Positions 1-8,134 of a stretch of DNA of 16,508 bases are shown here, one piece after another (position 1 is the first letter of the stretch; each line of letters starts with the position of its first letter). Origin of the DNA: an uncultured Bacteroidota bacterium (GTDB lineage: Bacteria > Bacteroidota > Bacteroidia > Chitinophagales > Chitinophagaceae). A program made the translations under genes and the position numbers. Where the stretch lies: NCBI GenBank assembly GCA_903881265.1, contig CAIRSV010000259.1, forward strand, positions 1-16,508, given 5' to 3'. The notes beneath the pieces are model-generated. The model was not told the DNA's origin. It saw only the letters and a list, made by a program, of their open reading frames with translations, and searched no databases.

Positions 1-328
1 CTCGTTCCAGCTCGTCATCACTGACACCTTGGGAATCATACTCAGATTTGGCTCGATCGAGAATAGCCAAAGCCCTGTTGATTTGACCATTCTCTGCAAG
101 ATCAGAAGCCAAGCCAAGCAAATCTGAACTGGGTCCGTCGCCTTTCTGAATTTTTACACTGTGCCTTTCTTCAACAACGGCGACCAATTTCTCGATTTGC
201 TTCTCGGTGCGGTAAAAATTTGCAAGATCAGTAAGCTTTAAAATAAGCGAGTCGTCATTTTGTTCTTTGGATAGCTTCACTGCTTCTAATAAATTCTTCT
301 CTTTTTCGACCATCTCACTATCTAGCAT
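1..328 (-). CDS. TPR-like helical-repeat protein, N-terminal part only (runs off left edge)
   Basis: A reading frame on the minus strand stays open from an ATG at 328 to the window edge, giving about 109 residues that begin MLDSEMVEKEKNLLEAVKLS. No signal peptide or membrane segment is visible in this part. The sequence is a run of amphipathic helices with TPR-like spacing of Ala, Leu and Gly, for example LASDLAENGQINRALAILD, so a tetratricopeptide-type binding scaffold is likely. The ATG lies 11 bases after the stop of the truncated histidine kinase. An in-frame GTG at 343 would instead overlap that stop in a GTGA arrangement, a common sign of translational coupling. An in-frame TAA at 344-346 rules out an earlier start. 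Co-transcription with the kinase is likely. The C-terminal domains, which would define the function, lie outside the window. Confidence 0.6.
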   Translation of the reverse strand, partial: MLDSEMVEKEKNLLEAVKLSKEQNDDSLILKLTDLANFYRTEKQIEKLVAVVEERHSVKIQKGDGPSSDLLGLASDLAENGQINRALAILDRAKSEYDSQGVSDDELER

Positions 329-339
329 ATATACTGTCC

Positions 340-1131
340 TCACTTAGGAACTGTCATCGCGCACACCAATAACCACCTAAAAAAGCAAACCTGGGAGCAT
401 TCAAACCAAAGACGTTCGAGTAAATTCTCGTCATATAGTTTGGGGACACTGCCAATTTTCGAAAATCTGTCGGCTATCAATTGTAATCGGTCAACATCTT
501 TTTGCATTTCCTCAAGCGCCTTCGTCTCGATTTGGGTTGTCTTCAAATATTCAATCCAAGCCAGAAGTGAGGTCAATGGCGTGCCTAACTGATGCGCTGT
601 TTCTTTACTCATGCCAACCCAAACTCTGTCTTGAATATGACGACCCGTTGTATTGATATATGAAACGACAATGAGCACAAAAAGAAAAAGTATAATCAGT
701 AAGATATACGGGAAGTATCTGAGTTCCTTTAACAGCTGTGATTCGCCGTAGTACACGTGTTGTTTTTCGACATCAGAAATACTAATCTGAATGGGATTGT
801 GCATGGCTTTCAATTCCTGTAATATCTCCTTGAGTTTGGGCTTACTTGCTGAACCCGAATCGATATTATTGAAGGTGAGGATGCTGTCTTTCGAATCAGT
901 TTGTATCAACGGAATGGTGGTGTTCTTTTCAATGATGGATGTCGCCAAGATGATGTCACTCTCTGTGCTTTTGGCTACGGTTTCCAATGCCAGGCTTATA
1001 AAAACAACTTTATTCCGTTCTTCGGTCGCCAGTTTTTTTGTTAGGTTATTGGCATAATATAACGACGTAGACGCAATCGCTACCGCTATGAGTACCAAGG
1101 TTGATTTCCAATTTAAATATTGCTGTAACAC
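340..1131 (-). CDS. Sensor histidine kinase truncated after the dimerisation/phospho-acceptor domain (possible pseudogene)
   Basis: This 263-residue protein starts at a GTG. It has a membrane helix at about 11-29, an extracytoplasmic region of about 110 residues, a second membrane helix at about 140-159, and a HisKA-like segment at about 172-235. The phospho-accepting histidine is His180 in the motif KETAHQLGTPL, followed by the paired helix containing KDVDRLQLIADRFSKIGSVP. Family members normally continue with a HATPase_c domain of roughly 130-150 residues carrying N, G1 and G2 boxes. Here the frame leaves recognisable family sequence near residue 239 (about position 415) and ends 24 residues later in a Cys/Trp/Phe-rich tail that looks non-native. 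The two other minus-strand frames there stop quickly and show no ATPase motif. It therefore cannot autophosphorylate alone; it could be a decaying gene, a dominant-negative or scaffold partner, or an assembly deletion. It lies just upstream of the TPR-like gene. Confidence 0.8.
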   Translation of the reverse strand: MLQQYLNWKSTLVLIAVAIASTSLYYANNLTKKLATEERNKVVFISLALETVAKSTESDIILATSIIEKNTTIPLIQTDSKDSILTFNNIDSGSASKPKLKEILQELKAMHNPIQISISDVEKQHVYYGESQLLKELRYFPYILLIILFLFVLIVVSYINTTGRHIQDRVWVGMSKETAHQLGTPLTSLLAWIEYLKTTQIETKALEEMQKDVDRLQLIADRFSKIGSVPKLYDENLLERLWFECSQVCFFRWLLVCAMTVPK

Positions 1132-1146
1132 CAGATTGTTAAAAGT

Positions 1147-1154
1147 TAAATATA
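1147..1154 (-). promoter_or_regulatory. Weak candidate -7 box for the kinase/TPR genes
   Basis: On the minus strand this reads TATATTTA, one base from the Bacteroidota TAnnTTTG consensus, and lies 15 bases upstream of the GTG start at 1131. No TTG at suitable spacing was found for the -33 element, so this is only a candidate. Confidence 0.25.
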
Positions 1155-1220
1155 CTACATCGTTTATAAGATAGTGGCCTTTTTATATCAACTATTTCTC
1201 GTGAAGCTATTGAGGTGTAT

Positions 1221-1249
1221 AAAAAAAGCCGCCCGATGAAGGACGGCTT
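1221..1249 (-). terminator. Rho-independent terminator of the receptor/DUF5689/T9SS operon
   Basis: In the minus-strand RNA the arms AAGCCGUCC and GGGCGGCUU form a 9-bp stem, with one G-U pair, around a 6-base loop (UUCAUC). A run of seven U follows, overlapping the end of the stem by two. It lies 21 bases past the stop codon at 1271 and separates this operon from the kinase gene. Confidence 0.85.
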
Positions 1250-1270
1250 GTAAACGAATAGAACGTTATA

Positions 1271-2578
1271 TTATTGTTTGTTGAATTTTACACTGCCTTT
1301 GATCGAGGCATTTGTGATGGTTACGAAATACATGCCGTTGGCGAATGCTTGATTCGAAAGAGAAATTATGTTCTCTCCTGTGTGACCATTTACCATCTGA
1401 CGGCTTATTATTTTACCATTCATATCAACAATTGAAAGTGTAAGTACTTCATTATTTGATAAGTTGAATGAAATAGCATTAGAACCCATCATATGCATCT
1501 CAAGATTGTTCGCTTTTACATCAAACAATCCGTTAGGTTGTGTATAGAAATTCCACGTTGTATTGTCATAAATACCATACGAATTAGATGATGTGCTGCT
1601 TGTATAACATGTACTATCAAAATTAACAGCATATTGTTTCCCTGATACTAACGTAATGCCAGGAATCGTAACAACAGCGCCGGCGATTGACGTTGAACTA
1701 ACCGGAATGATTTGTTGTAACGCATCTGTTAAATTCTTAACTGTGATATCACCATTGCCAGAAATAATAGGTTGGTCGAAGGTCATGGTTAGGCTAGACA
1801 CAGCAGGACTAACAAGTGTTGCATCATCAGCTGGCGTGAATGCAATGATAGAAGGCTTTGGATTGCCGCTTGCTGCGAAATTAACGCTCAGGTCATCGAT
1901 GGCAAGGCCGTCATCACTACCCGCTTTATTGACATCTCTCCAACGTAATGAAATTTTACTTCCATTCGCGATTAGTACCGAGATCGTACCAGATTTCGTA
2001 GCAAAATTTGGCGCGATATTGCCATTTAATGCGCCTGCAGTTGTAGCAACCATATTAGGCGAGTTGAACATCAGTGCAGCAATTGGATTCCAAGTGGCTG
2101 TTGAATCATTGATGCCAGTGGCTGTTGTTGAGAATTCAAATATCAATGAATCGATCAATGTTGTTGAAGTATCACCTGAACGCCATTGCTCACCTTTATA
2201 GGAGATGGTCAAGTCAGTGATATCTGCTCCGGTATTATTTTGAAAAACCACACCAAATGCCGGAAGATTCGTGCCTGATGCAAGACTTCCTAAGGCTCGG
2301 TCGGTAGACGTTGAATCGCCATAGCTGTAAGTTTCTCCATTATTTCGAGAACCGTTACTGACTTTATATTGTTGATCTACTGCACTACTTGTGCCTTTTT
2401 CAAAGATAGCCCAACCTGTCAATGGTGTTATCGGATGAGCGGTCGTGAAAATTGTGTCGTTTGATAAGGCATCAAAATTTTGTGTGTAAGGCGTACCTAA
2501 TGATGTAATAACGACTTGTGCGTTTGGCTTATACCCGAAAGCCAATGTTAAAAGGGATACTAATATTAATTTTCTCAT
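1271..2578 (-). CDS. T9SS-secreted protein with SbsA-like Ig domain and C-terminal sorting domain
   Basis: This 435-residue exported protein has a signal peptide at 1-20, ending at about NAQ. Residues about 25-235 form a beta-rich domain with the signature YTQNFDALSN, GEQWRSGD and GSDDGLAIDDLSV, a type seen in secreted Bacteroidota proteins, sometimes beside nuclease domains. An SbsA-type Ig-like (Big_5) domain follows at about 240-347 (IIAFTPADDATLVSP). The C-terminus, about 352-435, is a type A T9SS sorting domain with VDMNGKII and FANGMYFVTI. T9SS cargo crosses the outer membrane and is released or attached to the surface. No catalytic motif is visible. It is the last gene of a three-gene operon, 26 bases after the DUF5689 gene, and is followed by a terminator. 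It may be a binding protein for the receptor's substrate. Export and family are well supported; the substrate is unknown. Confidence 0.85.
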   Translation of the reverse strand: MRKLILVSLLTLAFGYKPNAQVVITSLGTPYTQNFDALSNDTIFTTAHPITPLTGWAIFEKGTSSAVDQQYKVSNGSRNNGETYSYGDSTSTDRALGSLASGTNLPAFGVVFQNNTGADITDLTISYKGEQWRSGDTSTTLIDSLIFEFSTTATGINDSTATWNPIAALMFNSPNMVATTAGALNGNIAPNFATKSGTISVLIANGSKISLRWRDVNKAGSDDGLAIDDLSVNFAASGNPKPSIIAFTPADDATLVSPAVSSLTMTFDQPIISGNGDITVKNLTDALQQIIPVSSTSIAGAVVTIPGITLVSGKQYAVNFDSTCYTSSTSSNSYGIYDNTTWNFYTQPNGLFDVKANNLEMHMMGSNAISFNLSNNEVLTLSIVDMNGKIISRQMVNGHTGENIISLSNQAFANGMYFVTITNASIKGSVKFNKQ

Positions 2579-2604
2579 GTTTAAGTTTTAAGTTTTGTAT
2601 AAGT

Positions 2605-4080
2605 TTATTGAGCTTCTGTTGTTTTCCTTAATTGAAGTTGGTTGGTTGTGTTGAATTTTGAAGCGACGGCTGTTATTGTTACTATTCCTGTGGGGAATAG
2701 GGTACTTTTCCATGGCTCGGTTGATTGAGAGTACATAGTAATTGTTCCTGTGCCATCGCTCACTGTTTTACTTCTGTCGGCTACATTCGGACCAGAGAAA
2801 GTTGCAGGGGTTCCGCTGATGGTGCAATTCGCTACTCGAACTAAGACAGATTCATATTTTCTGTCTTTTGGTAAGGTTTGATTCAAATCAGCATTCAAAT
2901 CAGCAAGCGTAATTAGTTTAGACTGGACTGTTTTTCCGCTAGCAATTTTTGTCATTTTAGAAAGTGTTGCTTTAGCTTCCATTACGCCGGCATATGTTAC
3001 TAAAGAATCTAATTCGATTACAACCGAATCTCCGAGTTGTTTATTTATTTCATTTTGACCAAAGTAAACAATTATGCCCTTGCCGCTTTCATCTTGAATA
3101 AAGAGATTGCCTTTAGAAATACTAGAATCAGAACGACTTGAAGTAATCACGCCATGGATTTTAAATGCCTTTGCATTGATTGAAACCAAACTATTATGTA
3201 ATTTCCTTAAACTGTCAATTGTTATATCAACAGCAGGTTGAATAACAACACCACCACAACGAGGAGCTCTCATATTAACATCAAACGTATCACGAATTAA
3301 TAACTGTGGCGTCGAATTATAACGCGAGTAAATAGCGGTCAAAGGACCTTTACCTGCCGGGATTAATACATTTCTGAAATTTGCATAACCACTCATTCTT
3401 ACTACGATGGTTTTGCCAGCACAATCTTCAAGACGTCTGTCTGTGCCTGAAGCGATGCTTGGGTCTTGAGCGTACGGTGAATTCACTTCAGCTTGCACAA
3501 ATTCAGCGCTATCAATGCGAATTAATGTGCCAAGCATTTTAGCGGCTGTTGCTACGCTTGAAAGTTGACTGATAGTCACACTCACCGGAGTGACTACATT
3601 ACCTGTGTTTGCTTTTACGATAAATTTCGGTATCAACGCAGACGGGATGTCGCTCAATGAGTTGGTAATATCAGGCGTGTATCCAAGTTGGATAAAGCCT
3701 CCATAGGCGCCTAAATAAAGGCCTTTGCAACGTACATATATTTTACGGCCGATTGGATAGTCGGTATATAATCCTGAGCTTCGTCCTAACAAAATAACAA
3801 TGCCACTTGTGGTATCTTGAATGATGATTTGCTTATAGAAGGAACCTGAACGATCATCTGCTATGACTACACCAGCGATGACATAATCAGAGTCGATCAT
3901 CACGGGCGAACCGCTATACAGGCCTTTCAGTGCCAAAATCGTATTATTGACCGGGATATTCGGATCGTAGCTAGATCCATCCGGTGGAGCATCAAATTTT
4001 TGTTTGACACAAGAGCCCATGCCTATCGCTAATAACGCGAGTATAGCGATAACAGGTAACATTATTTTTTTCATAATCAT
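2605..4080 (-). CDS. DUF5689-type surface lipoprotein, partner of the TonB receptor
   Basis: This 491-residue lipoprotein has a short basic start, a hydrophobic stretch at about 7-20 and a lipobox GMGSC, so Cys24 would be lipidated. Translation could start at Met1 or Met3 (4080 or 4074). Residues about 45-265 match my recollection of DUF5689: YVIAGVVIADDRSG, then IIIQDTTSGIVILLG and VRCKGLYLGAYGGFIQLGY. A second OB-like beta segment at about 300-380 repeats the pattern (FKIHGVITSSRSD, LFIQDESGKGIIVYFG). A third OB-like stretch ends the protein, with NQLQLRKT near the C-terminus. Proteins of this class usually sit beside a TonB-dependent receptor. No SusD-like gene is present, so this lipoprotein may fill the SusD position as surface substrate-binding partner, which is inference. 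It lies 28 bases after the receptor gene and 26 before the T9SS gene. The ligand is unknown. Confidence 0.85.
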   Translation of the reverse strand: MIMKKIMLPVIAILALLAIGMGSCVKQKFDAPPDGSSYDPNIPVNNTILALKGLYSGSPVMIDSDYVIAGVVIADDRSGSFYKQIIIQDTTSGIVILLGRSSGLYTDYPIGRKIYVRCKGLYLGAYGGFIQLGYTPDITNSLSDIPSALIPKFIVKANTGNVVTPVSVTISQLSSVATAAKMLGTLIRIDSAEFVQAEVNSPYAQDPSIASGTDRRLEDCAGKTIVVRMSGYANFRNVLIPAGKGPLTAIYSRYNSTPQLLIRDTFDVNMRAPRCGGVVIQPAVDITIDSLRKLHNSLVSINAKAFKIHGVITSSRSDSSISKGNLFIQDESGKGIIVYFGQNEINKQLGDSVVIELDSLVTYAGVMEAKATLSKMTKIASGKTVQSKLITLADLNADLNQTLPKDRKYESVLVRVANCTISGTPATFSGPNVADRSKTVSDGTGTITMYSQSTEPWKSTLFPTGIVTITAVASKFNTTNQLQLRKTTEAQ

Positions 4081-4108
4081 TATTTTATGCGTGTTTAAAG
4101 AAGATTTA

Positions 4109-6865
4109 TTAGAAACGTAAACTTAAATTTATAAAGTATTGGATGCCCAATGCATAGGCATATTTAGGTGCGAATAATTCCGGCTTCTCTTTATCGAATC
4201 GTAAATTTTCAAACCCATACAAATTGATATTCTTGTTATTCAACAAGTTTGAAAGACCAATGTTCAACAATAGGAATGTTTGATTATTGGCTGTCTTGAT
4301 ATACTTATTTACTTTGAATGATTTGCCTGCCATCAAATCAACGGTGCAAAAATCAGGTAGTTGTTTCTGATCAATGACAGAATGCCACTCAGGCGTATCT
4401 TTCACTAAGTTATCTACCGCATCTTTCGTGCGGGCTGTAGGCGCAAAATCCATATAGTTTCTAGCCAAATAATTAAATGAAATGGTTCCATACCAATAAC
4501 GTTTTGAGTTATAACGCAAAGCCGCTTGGAAGGTTGTTTGCGGACCAGATGGTACATAGTAGTTTTTCATAAACACAGTGTCACGGCCGCCGCTTACGGT
4601 TGAATTGATTGTGCCGATTTGATTGTCACTATAAATATCGATGAAAGGACGGCTTGTATAAAATGCCTGAGTATAAGCTCCGGCAAGGTTTACCGAAAAC
4701 GACGGGCTCACTTTAACTTCAGCACCTAACTCCACGCCTGTGTAACGTTTGTTGATGCCTTGCATGGCCATACTCACGAATGAATAATCGACGTCACTAT
4801 AATAGCGTTTGATGTCAGATGCATTTTTGATATCAGTGGCAAAAAATGTCAGACGGCCTTTTACATTCGGAGAGCGTAACAGATAACCTATTTCTGCACT
4901 CGAGAATTTTTCATTGACAGGATTCGCCATCATTTCATTTCGGGTACGTGCAGAAATAATGACATTGTCAACAAACGGCGCTCTTGAACCTATTGAAGCA
5001 TTGGCATACAAATAATTTCGGCCATTCATTTTATACGTTACGCCCCCTTTTACTTTAGGGTTGAAAAATGTATTGGTTGAAGATTTTCCGTATGAATTGG
5101 TGGTATACAAACCAGACAAGTTATTACCCACTCTGTAGAAATTAGAGTAACCTAATTCGCCTGATAAGAAAAGATCTATTTTGTTGTAAACGAAAACCCC
5201 TTGTGCGAACCAACTAGCTTTTGAAAAATGGATGTTATAATCATACCCGTATATATCACCTGCTTTCTTTTGAATATTATCGTCAAGTAAGTTTATCTTG
5301 TCTGCGTTTTGTACTATGCCGCCAAATGTTCTTGCGGCAAACGTGTTGATATTGTTGAAATAAAGCCCGCCCATTAGGTCTTCGACGCGCTGAAAATTGT
5401 GGTTGTTTTGTTGTTGATAGCTGATGCCAGAATGTAATGTAACATGGTCATTCAATTCGCTTTTTAAGTTTACCGCCACATTCAATCTCTTTGAACGTTC
5501 AACCGCTGAATTAACGATGTAAATAGAATTGTTATAACCGCCATTCACGTTATTTTGATTTGCAGCATATAGGCTATCCCATTGTATTTGTAATAAATTT
5601 GGGTCTGCTTTGATCGCATCATACACTGCTTGTTGCGCTGACGCTGAATCTTGATAGCTTGGGAGATATCGATAATAATCCGGACGTGGGTCATTTGAAT
5701 TTTGCCAGTCAATTCCTGTTTGAGCAGTTTCGCCTACTTGATACGATATTGCAGACGTTAAGGATGTTCGTGCACTTAGTTCAGCTTCATGACTCAATAC
5801 AAACAATGGAGAGTGCGTTGTCAAAATTCTTGAATTCCTAACCTTCCCATTCTGATAACCCCAATATGGATTGTAGTAATGCGAACCAGCAAGGTCGAAG
5901 GCTTCTGTCGTAGCAGGTCCATTTTTCCCACGCTTAATTGGTGCGCCTACAACCATAAAGCTAATGGATTGTTTTCTGAAATGTTTTTCAATAGCGCCAT
6001 AATAACCCCACGCATCATAGAAGGTTCCTTTGATTTGACCTTCTTGTGCCCAACGACGTGAGAACGAAAATGAGTAAGCCCAACCATTTTTTTGTAATCC
6101 TGATGAATGGGTCAACATAAGTCGATTTCGATACGATCGATTCGTAGCCGTATACGTAATTTTAGTGCCTTTTCGTTGATTCGAAGCCGATGCGTCTAAG
6201 GTTGTGTTGAGACCAAGTCCACCGAATGAATATTCGCCAGCAGCCAAACCTAATGTCATATTTCGGCCTCTGAACACATCATTCAATCCACTCCACGAAT
6301 TAAAAAAAACACCACCTTCTTCAAGGTCATTCAACGGCGCGCCATTTAGAGATAAGGTGTTTTGATCGTTTTCATAGCCGCGCATTCTGTAAAAATATTG
6401 CCCCCAACCGAAGGTTGCAGCAGATAAATAGGCGTCTCTCGATGCGTTCAAGACACTCGATACATTTTGGCCTGTTGACGTGGTGCTGCTTTGGTCTTCC
6501 GAACTAGCATCTTCTGCATTCACTGATGAATTGTCGAGATTGTAATTAGGGTCTGTTGATGTAGTACTTTTTAGCGAAACCACATCCACTTCGTTCATTG
6601 TGTTGTTTACAGTCACATTGATCATTTCTTCGTTTACACCATCGGCCGAAATTACCATTTCATACGTTCCGTAAGGAATGCCCGAGAATTGATATTCACC
6701 TAAGCTGTTTGTAGTAGTAATCATTTTTACCGTTTTCAAGGTAATGCTTACTTCGTTAAACGGAAGTTTGGTGTCTTGGTGTATGATTTTTCCTTTCAAT
6801 ATGCCAGTTTGTGCAAACAAACTTGAGGAAACAATAAGAAATAATAGGGTCAATAAATGCTTCAT
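4109..6865 (-). CDS. TonB-dependent outer-membrane receptor with N-terminal carboxypeptidase-regulatory-like domain
   Basis: This 918-residue receptor has a signal peptide at 1-19 (SSSLFAQ), a CarboxypepD_reg-like beta-sandwich at about 22-98 (GILKGKIIHQDTKLPFNEVS), a Ser/Thr/Asp/Glu-rich linker at about 99-132, a plug domain at about 133-235 (QYFYRMRGYEND, LSLNGAPLNDLEEGG, WSGLNDVFRGRN) and a large beta-barrel to the end. It finishes in Phe (YFINLSLRF), as expected for Bam-dependent outer-membrane proteins. It would import a substrate across the outer membrane using TonB energy; no clear TonB box was recognised. The RGY and NGxPxND plug signature is, to my knowledge, typical of receptors next to DUF5689 lipoproteins rather than SusC/SusD pairs. 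It is the first gene of the leftward operon and is divergent from the EEP hydrolase. Substrate is inferred only from the neighbours. Family assignment is strong. Confidence 0.93.
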   Translation of the reverse strand: MKHLLTLLFLIVSSSLFAQTGILKGKIIHQDTKLPFNEVSITLKTVKMITTTNSLGEYQFSGIPYGTYEMVISADGVNEEMINVTVNNTMNEVDVVSLKSTTSTDPNYNLDNSSVNAEDASSEDQSSTTSTGQNVSSVLNASRDAYLSAATFGWGQYFYRMRGYENDQNTLSLNGAPLNDLEEGGVFFNSWSGLNDVFRGRNMTLGLAAGEYSFGGLGLNTTLDASASNQRKGTKITYTATNRSYRNRLMLTHSSGLQKNGWAYSFSFSRRWAQEGQIKGTFYDAWGYYGAIEKHFRKQSISFMVVGAPIKRGKNGPATTEAFDLAGSHYYNPYWGYQNGKVRNSRILTTHSPLFVLSHEAELSARTSLTSAISYQVGETAQTGIDWQNSNDPRPDYYRYLPSYQDSASAQQAVYDAIKADPNLLQIQWDSLYAANQNNVNGGYNNSIYIVNSAVERSKRLNVAVNLKSELNDHVTLHSGISYQQQNNHNFQRVEDLMGGLYFNNINTFAARTFGGIVQNADKINLLDDNIQKKAGDIYGYDYNIHFSKASWFAQGVFVYNKIDLFLSGELGYSNFYRVGNNLSGLYTTNSYGKSSTNTFFNPKVKGGVTYKMNGRNYLYANASIGSRAPFVDNVIISARTRNEMMANPVNEKFSSAEIGYLLRSPNVKGRLTFFATDIKNASDIKRYYSDVDYSFVSMAMQGINKRYTGVELGAEVKVSPSFSVNLAGAYTQAFYTSRPFIDIYSDNQIGTINSTVSGGRDTVFMKNYYVPSGPQTTFQAALRYNSKRYWYGTISFNYLARNYMDFAPTARTKDAVDNLVKDTPEWHSVIDQKQLPDFCTVDLMAGKSFKVNKYIKTANNQTFLLLNIGLSNLLNNKNINLYGFENLRFDKEKPELFAPKYAYALGIQYFINLSLRF

Positions 6866-6882
6866 AATCTATTTTCAGGCGA

Positions 6883-6890
6883 CAAATGTA
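6883..6890 (-). promoter_or_regulatory. -7 box (TACATTTG) of the TonB receptor operon
   Basis: The minus strand reads TACATTTG, a full match to the Bacteroidota TAnnTTTG element, 17 bases upstream of the receptor ATG at 6865. This predicts a very short leader of about 10 bases. A TTG at proper -33 spacing was not found, so the promoter may need an activator. Confidence 0.55.
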
Positions 6891-6940
6891 GCTTTTTTTA
6901 TTACTTCCCTCATTAATTGAATGTTACAATGAAACGGATT

Positions 6941-6967
6941 GTGGAAAACTGCGCAAAACGTGGAAAA
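6941..6967. repeat. Direct repeat GTGGAAAA x2 in the divergent intergenic region
   Basis: GTGGAAAA occurs at 6941-6948 and again at 6960-6967, a 19-base period or nearly two helical turns. Both copies lie between the receptor promoter box and the EEP hydrolase gene. The spacing suits a dimeric regulator, but this is inference. TGTGGAAAA is also one base from a DnaA box in reverse orientation. Confidence 0.3.
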
Positions 6968-7035
6968 GACGATAACAATTGCTTGATATCAGTGTAACTC
7001 AAATCGCATACTTTTACCCGTTCAATAAACTCGTC

Positions 7036-8052
7036 ATGAAGAAACTACTTTTTATTTTCATAGCCATTTTAAGCGCTCATTGCAGCTATGGTCAAGATCG
7101 TCCGTATACGGCTATCGCCTTTTATAATTTGGAAAATTTTTTCGATACGATTAATAATCCAAATAAACTTGATGACGATTTTACACCAAATGGTCCATAT
7201 GCCAATTCATCAGCGGTGTTTAATAAAAAAGTGGAAAATTTGTCGACCGTTATTGCACTCTTAGGAATGGATAAGTCTAGCGATGGTATTGCGTTTCTGG
7301 GCTGTGCAGAGGTTGAGAACGAGACCGTATTGAAGGCTTTGGTGAATAGTCCAAAACTGCGAGATAGGCATTATAAATTTGTTATTTTTGATGGGCCTGA
7401 TGAACGTGGTATCAACTGTGGGTTTATTTATAATCCAAAATTATTTAAAGTGCTTGAGGCAAAATCACTGACCGTGAACTTGGGTATCGGCGAACGCCCT
7501 ACACGAGATGTATTATATGTGACAGGTAAGCTCAATGGTGAAATCGTGCACGTTTTTGTCAATCATTGGCCATCCCGAAGCGGCGGCGAAAGTGCTTCTC
7601 GTCCGAAACGAAATCTGGCAGCTGCTGTGAGTAAAAAAGTGATTGATTCGTTGATGAAGGTTGATCCAATGACCAAAGTAGTGGTGATGGGTGATTTAAA
7701 TGATGACCCAACGAATGAAAGTGTGGCTAAGATTTTAGCAGCCAAAGGCAATGTCAAAGATGTAAAGTCAGGTGAACTCTTCAACCCGTGGGTTAGTTTT
7801 TATAAAAAAGGTTTAGGCACAATGGCGTATCAAGATTCATGGAGCCTCTTTGATCAGGTCGTGATTTCATATGGCTTTGTCGCTAATGCCGGTTCGGGCG
7901 CGCGCTATAAGGAAGCCGAAGTGTTTAATCGCAACTTTATGGTTGAAAAAGATGGTCAATATAAAGGGTACCCTAAACGATCCTACACGAACTCTACTTG
8001 GAATGATGGGTATAGTGACCACTTTCCTGCCGTTGTTTTTTTAACGAAGTAA
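7036..8052 (+). CDS. Secreted endonuclease/exonuclease/phosphatase (EEP) family hydrolase
   Basis: The ATG at 7036 gives 338 residues with a clear signal peptide (MKKLLFIFIAILSAHCSYGQ). The in-frame TTG at 6979 would bury it behind 19 extra residues, so it was not chosen. EEP motifs appear in order: AFYNLENFFDT at 28-38, CAEVENE with metal-binding glutamates at 92/94, VNHWPSRSGG with His177, VVMGDLNDDP with Asp220 and Asn222, and SDHFP with Asp328-His329. The metal and catalytic residues expected for phosphodiester or phosphomonoester cleavage are therefore all present. Family members act as nucleases or sugar/lipid phosphatases. It should act in the periplasm or outside the cell; it has no T9SS domain. 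It is divergent from the TonB receptor operon and, to my knowledge, EEP proteins often neighbour DUF5689 genes, suggesting it releases nutrient (phosphate or nucleotides) for import. Substrate specificity cannot be read from the sequence. Confidence 0.9.
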   Translation: MKKLLFIFIAILSAHCSYGQDRPYTAIAFYNLENFFDTINNPNKLDDDFTPNGPYANSSAVFNKKVENLSTVIALLGMDKSSDGIAFLGCAEVENETVLKALVNSPKLRDRHYKFVIFDGPDERGINCGFIYNPKLFKVLEAKSLTVNLGIGERPTRDVLYVTGKLNGEIVHVFVNHWPSRSGGESASRPKRNLAAAVSKKVIDSLMKVDPMTKVVVMGDLNDDPTNESVAKILAAKGNVKDVKSGELFNPWVSFYKKGLGTMAYQDSWSLFDQVVISYGFVANAGSGARYKEAEVFNRNFMVEKDGQYKGYPKRSYTNSTWNDGYSDHFPAVVFLTK

Positions 8053-8134
8053 GTTTGTCTAAAGGACCGTATTACTGTATAGCGTATAAAAGGATAATCT
8101 CTATATTGTCCGAGTTCATATTACCACTTCGTTC

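Noticed and set aside
1656..2201. Plus-strand open frame of 181 codons opposite the T9SS protein gene
   Set aside because: It lies wholly antisense to a gene with clear signal peptide, Ig-like domain and sorting domain, and its product resembles no family.
6941..6967. Replication origin suggested by DnaA-box-like TGTGGAAAA copies
   Set aside because: Only two imperfect copies, no cluster, no dnaA or dnaN nearby and no unwinding element.
6979..7035. Longer EEP hydrolase starting at TTG 6979
   Set aside because: The ATG at 7036 begins a textbook signal peptide; the upstream residues would disrupt it.
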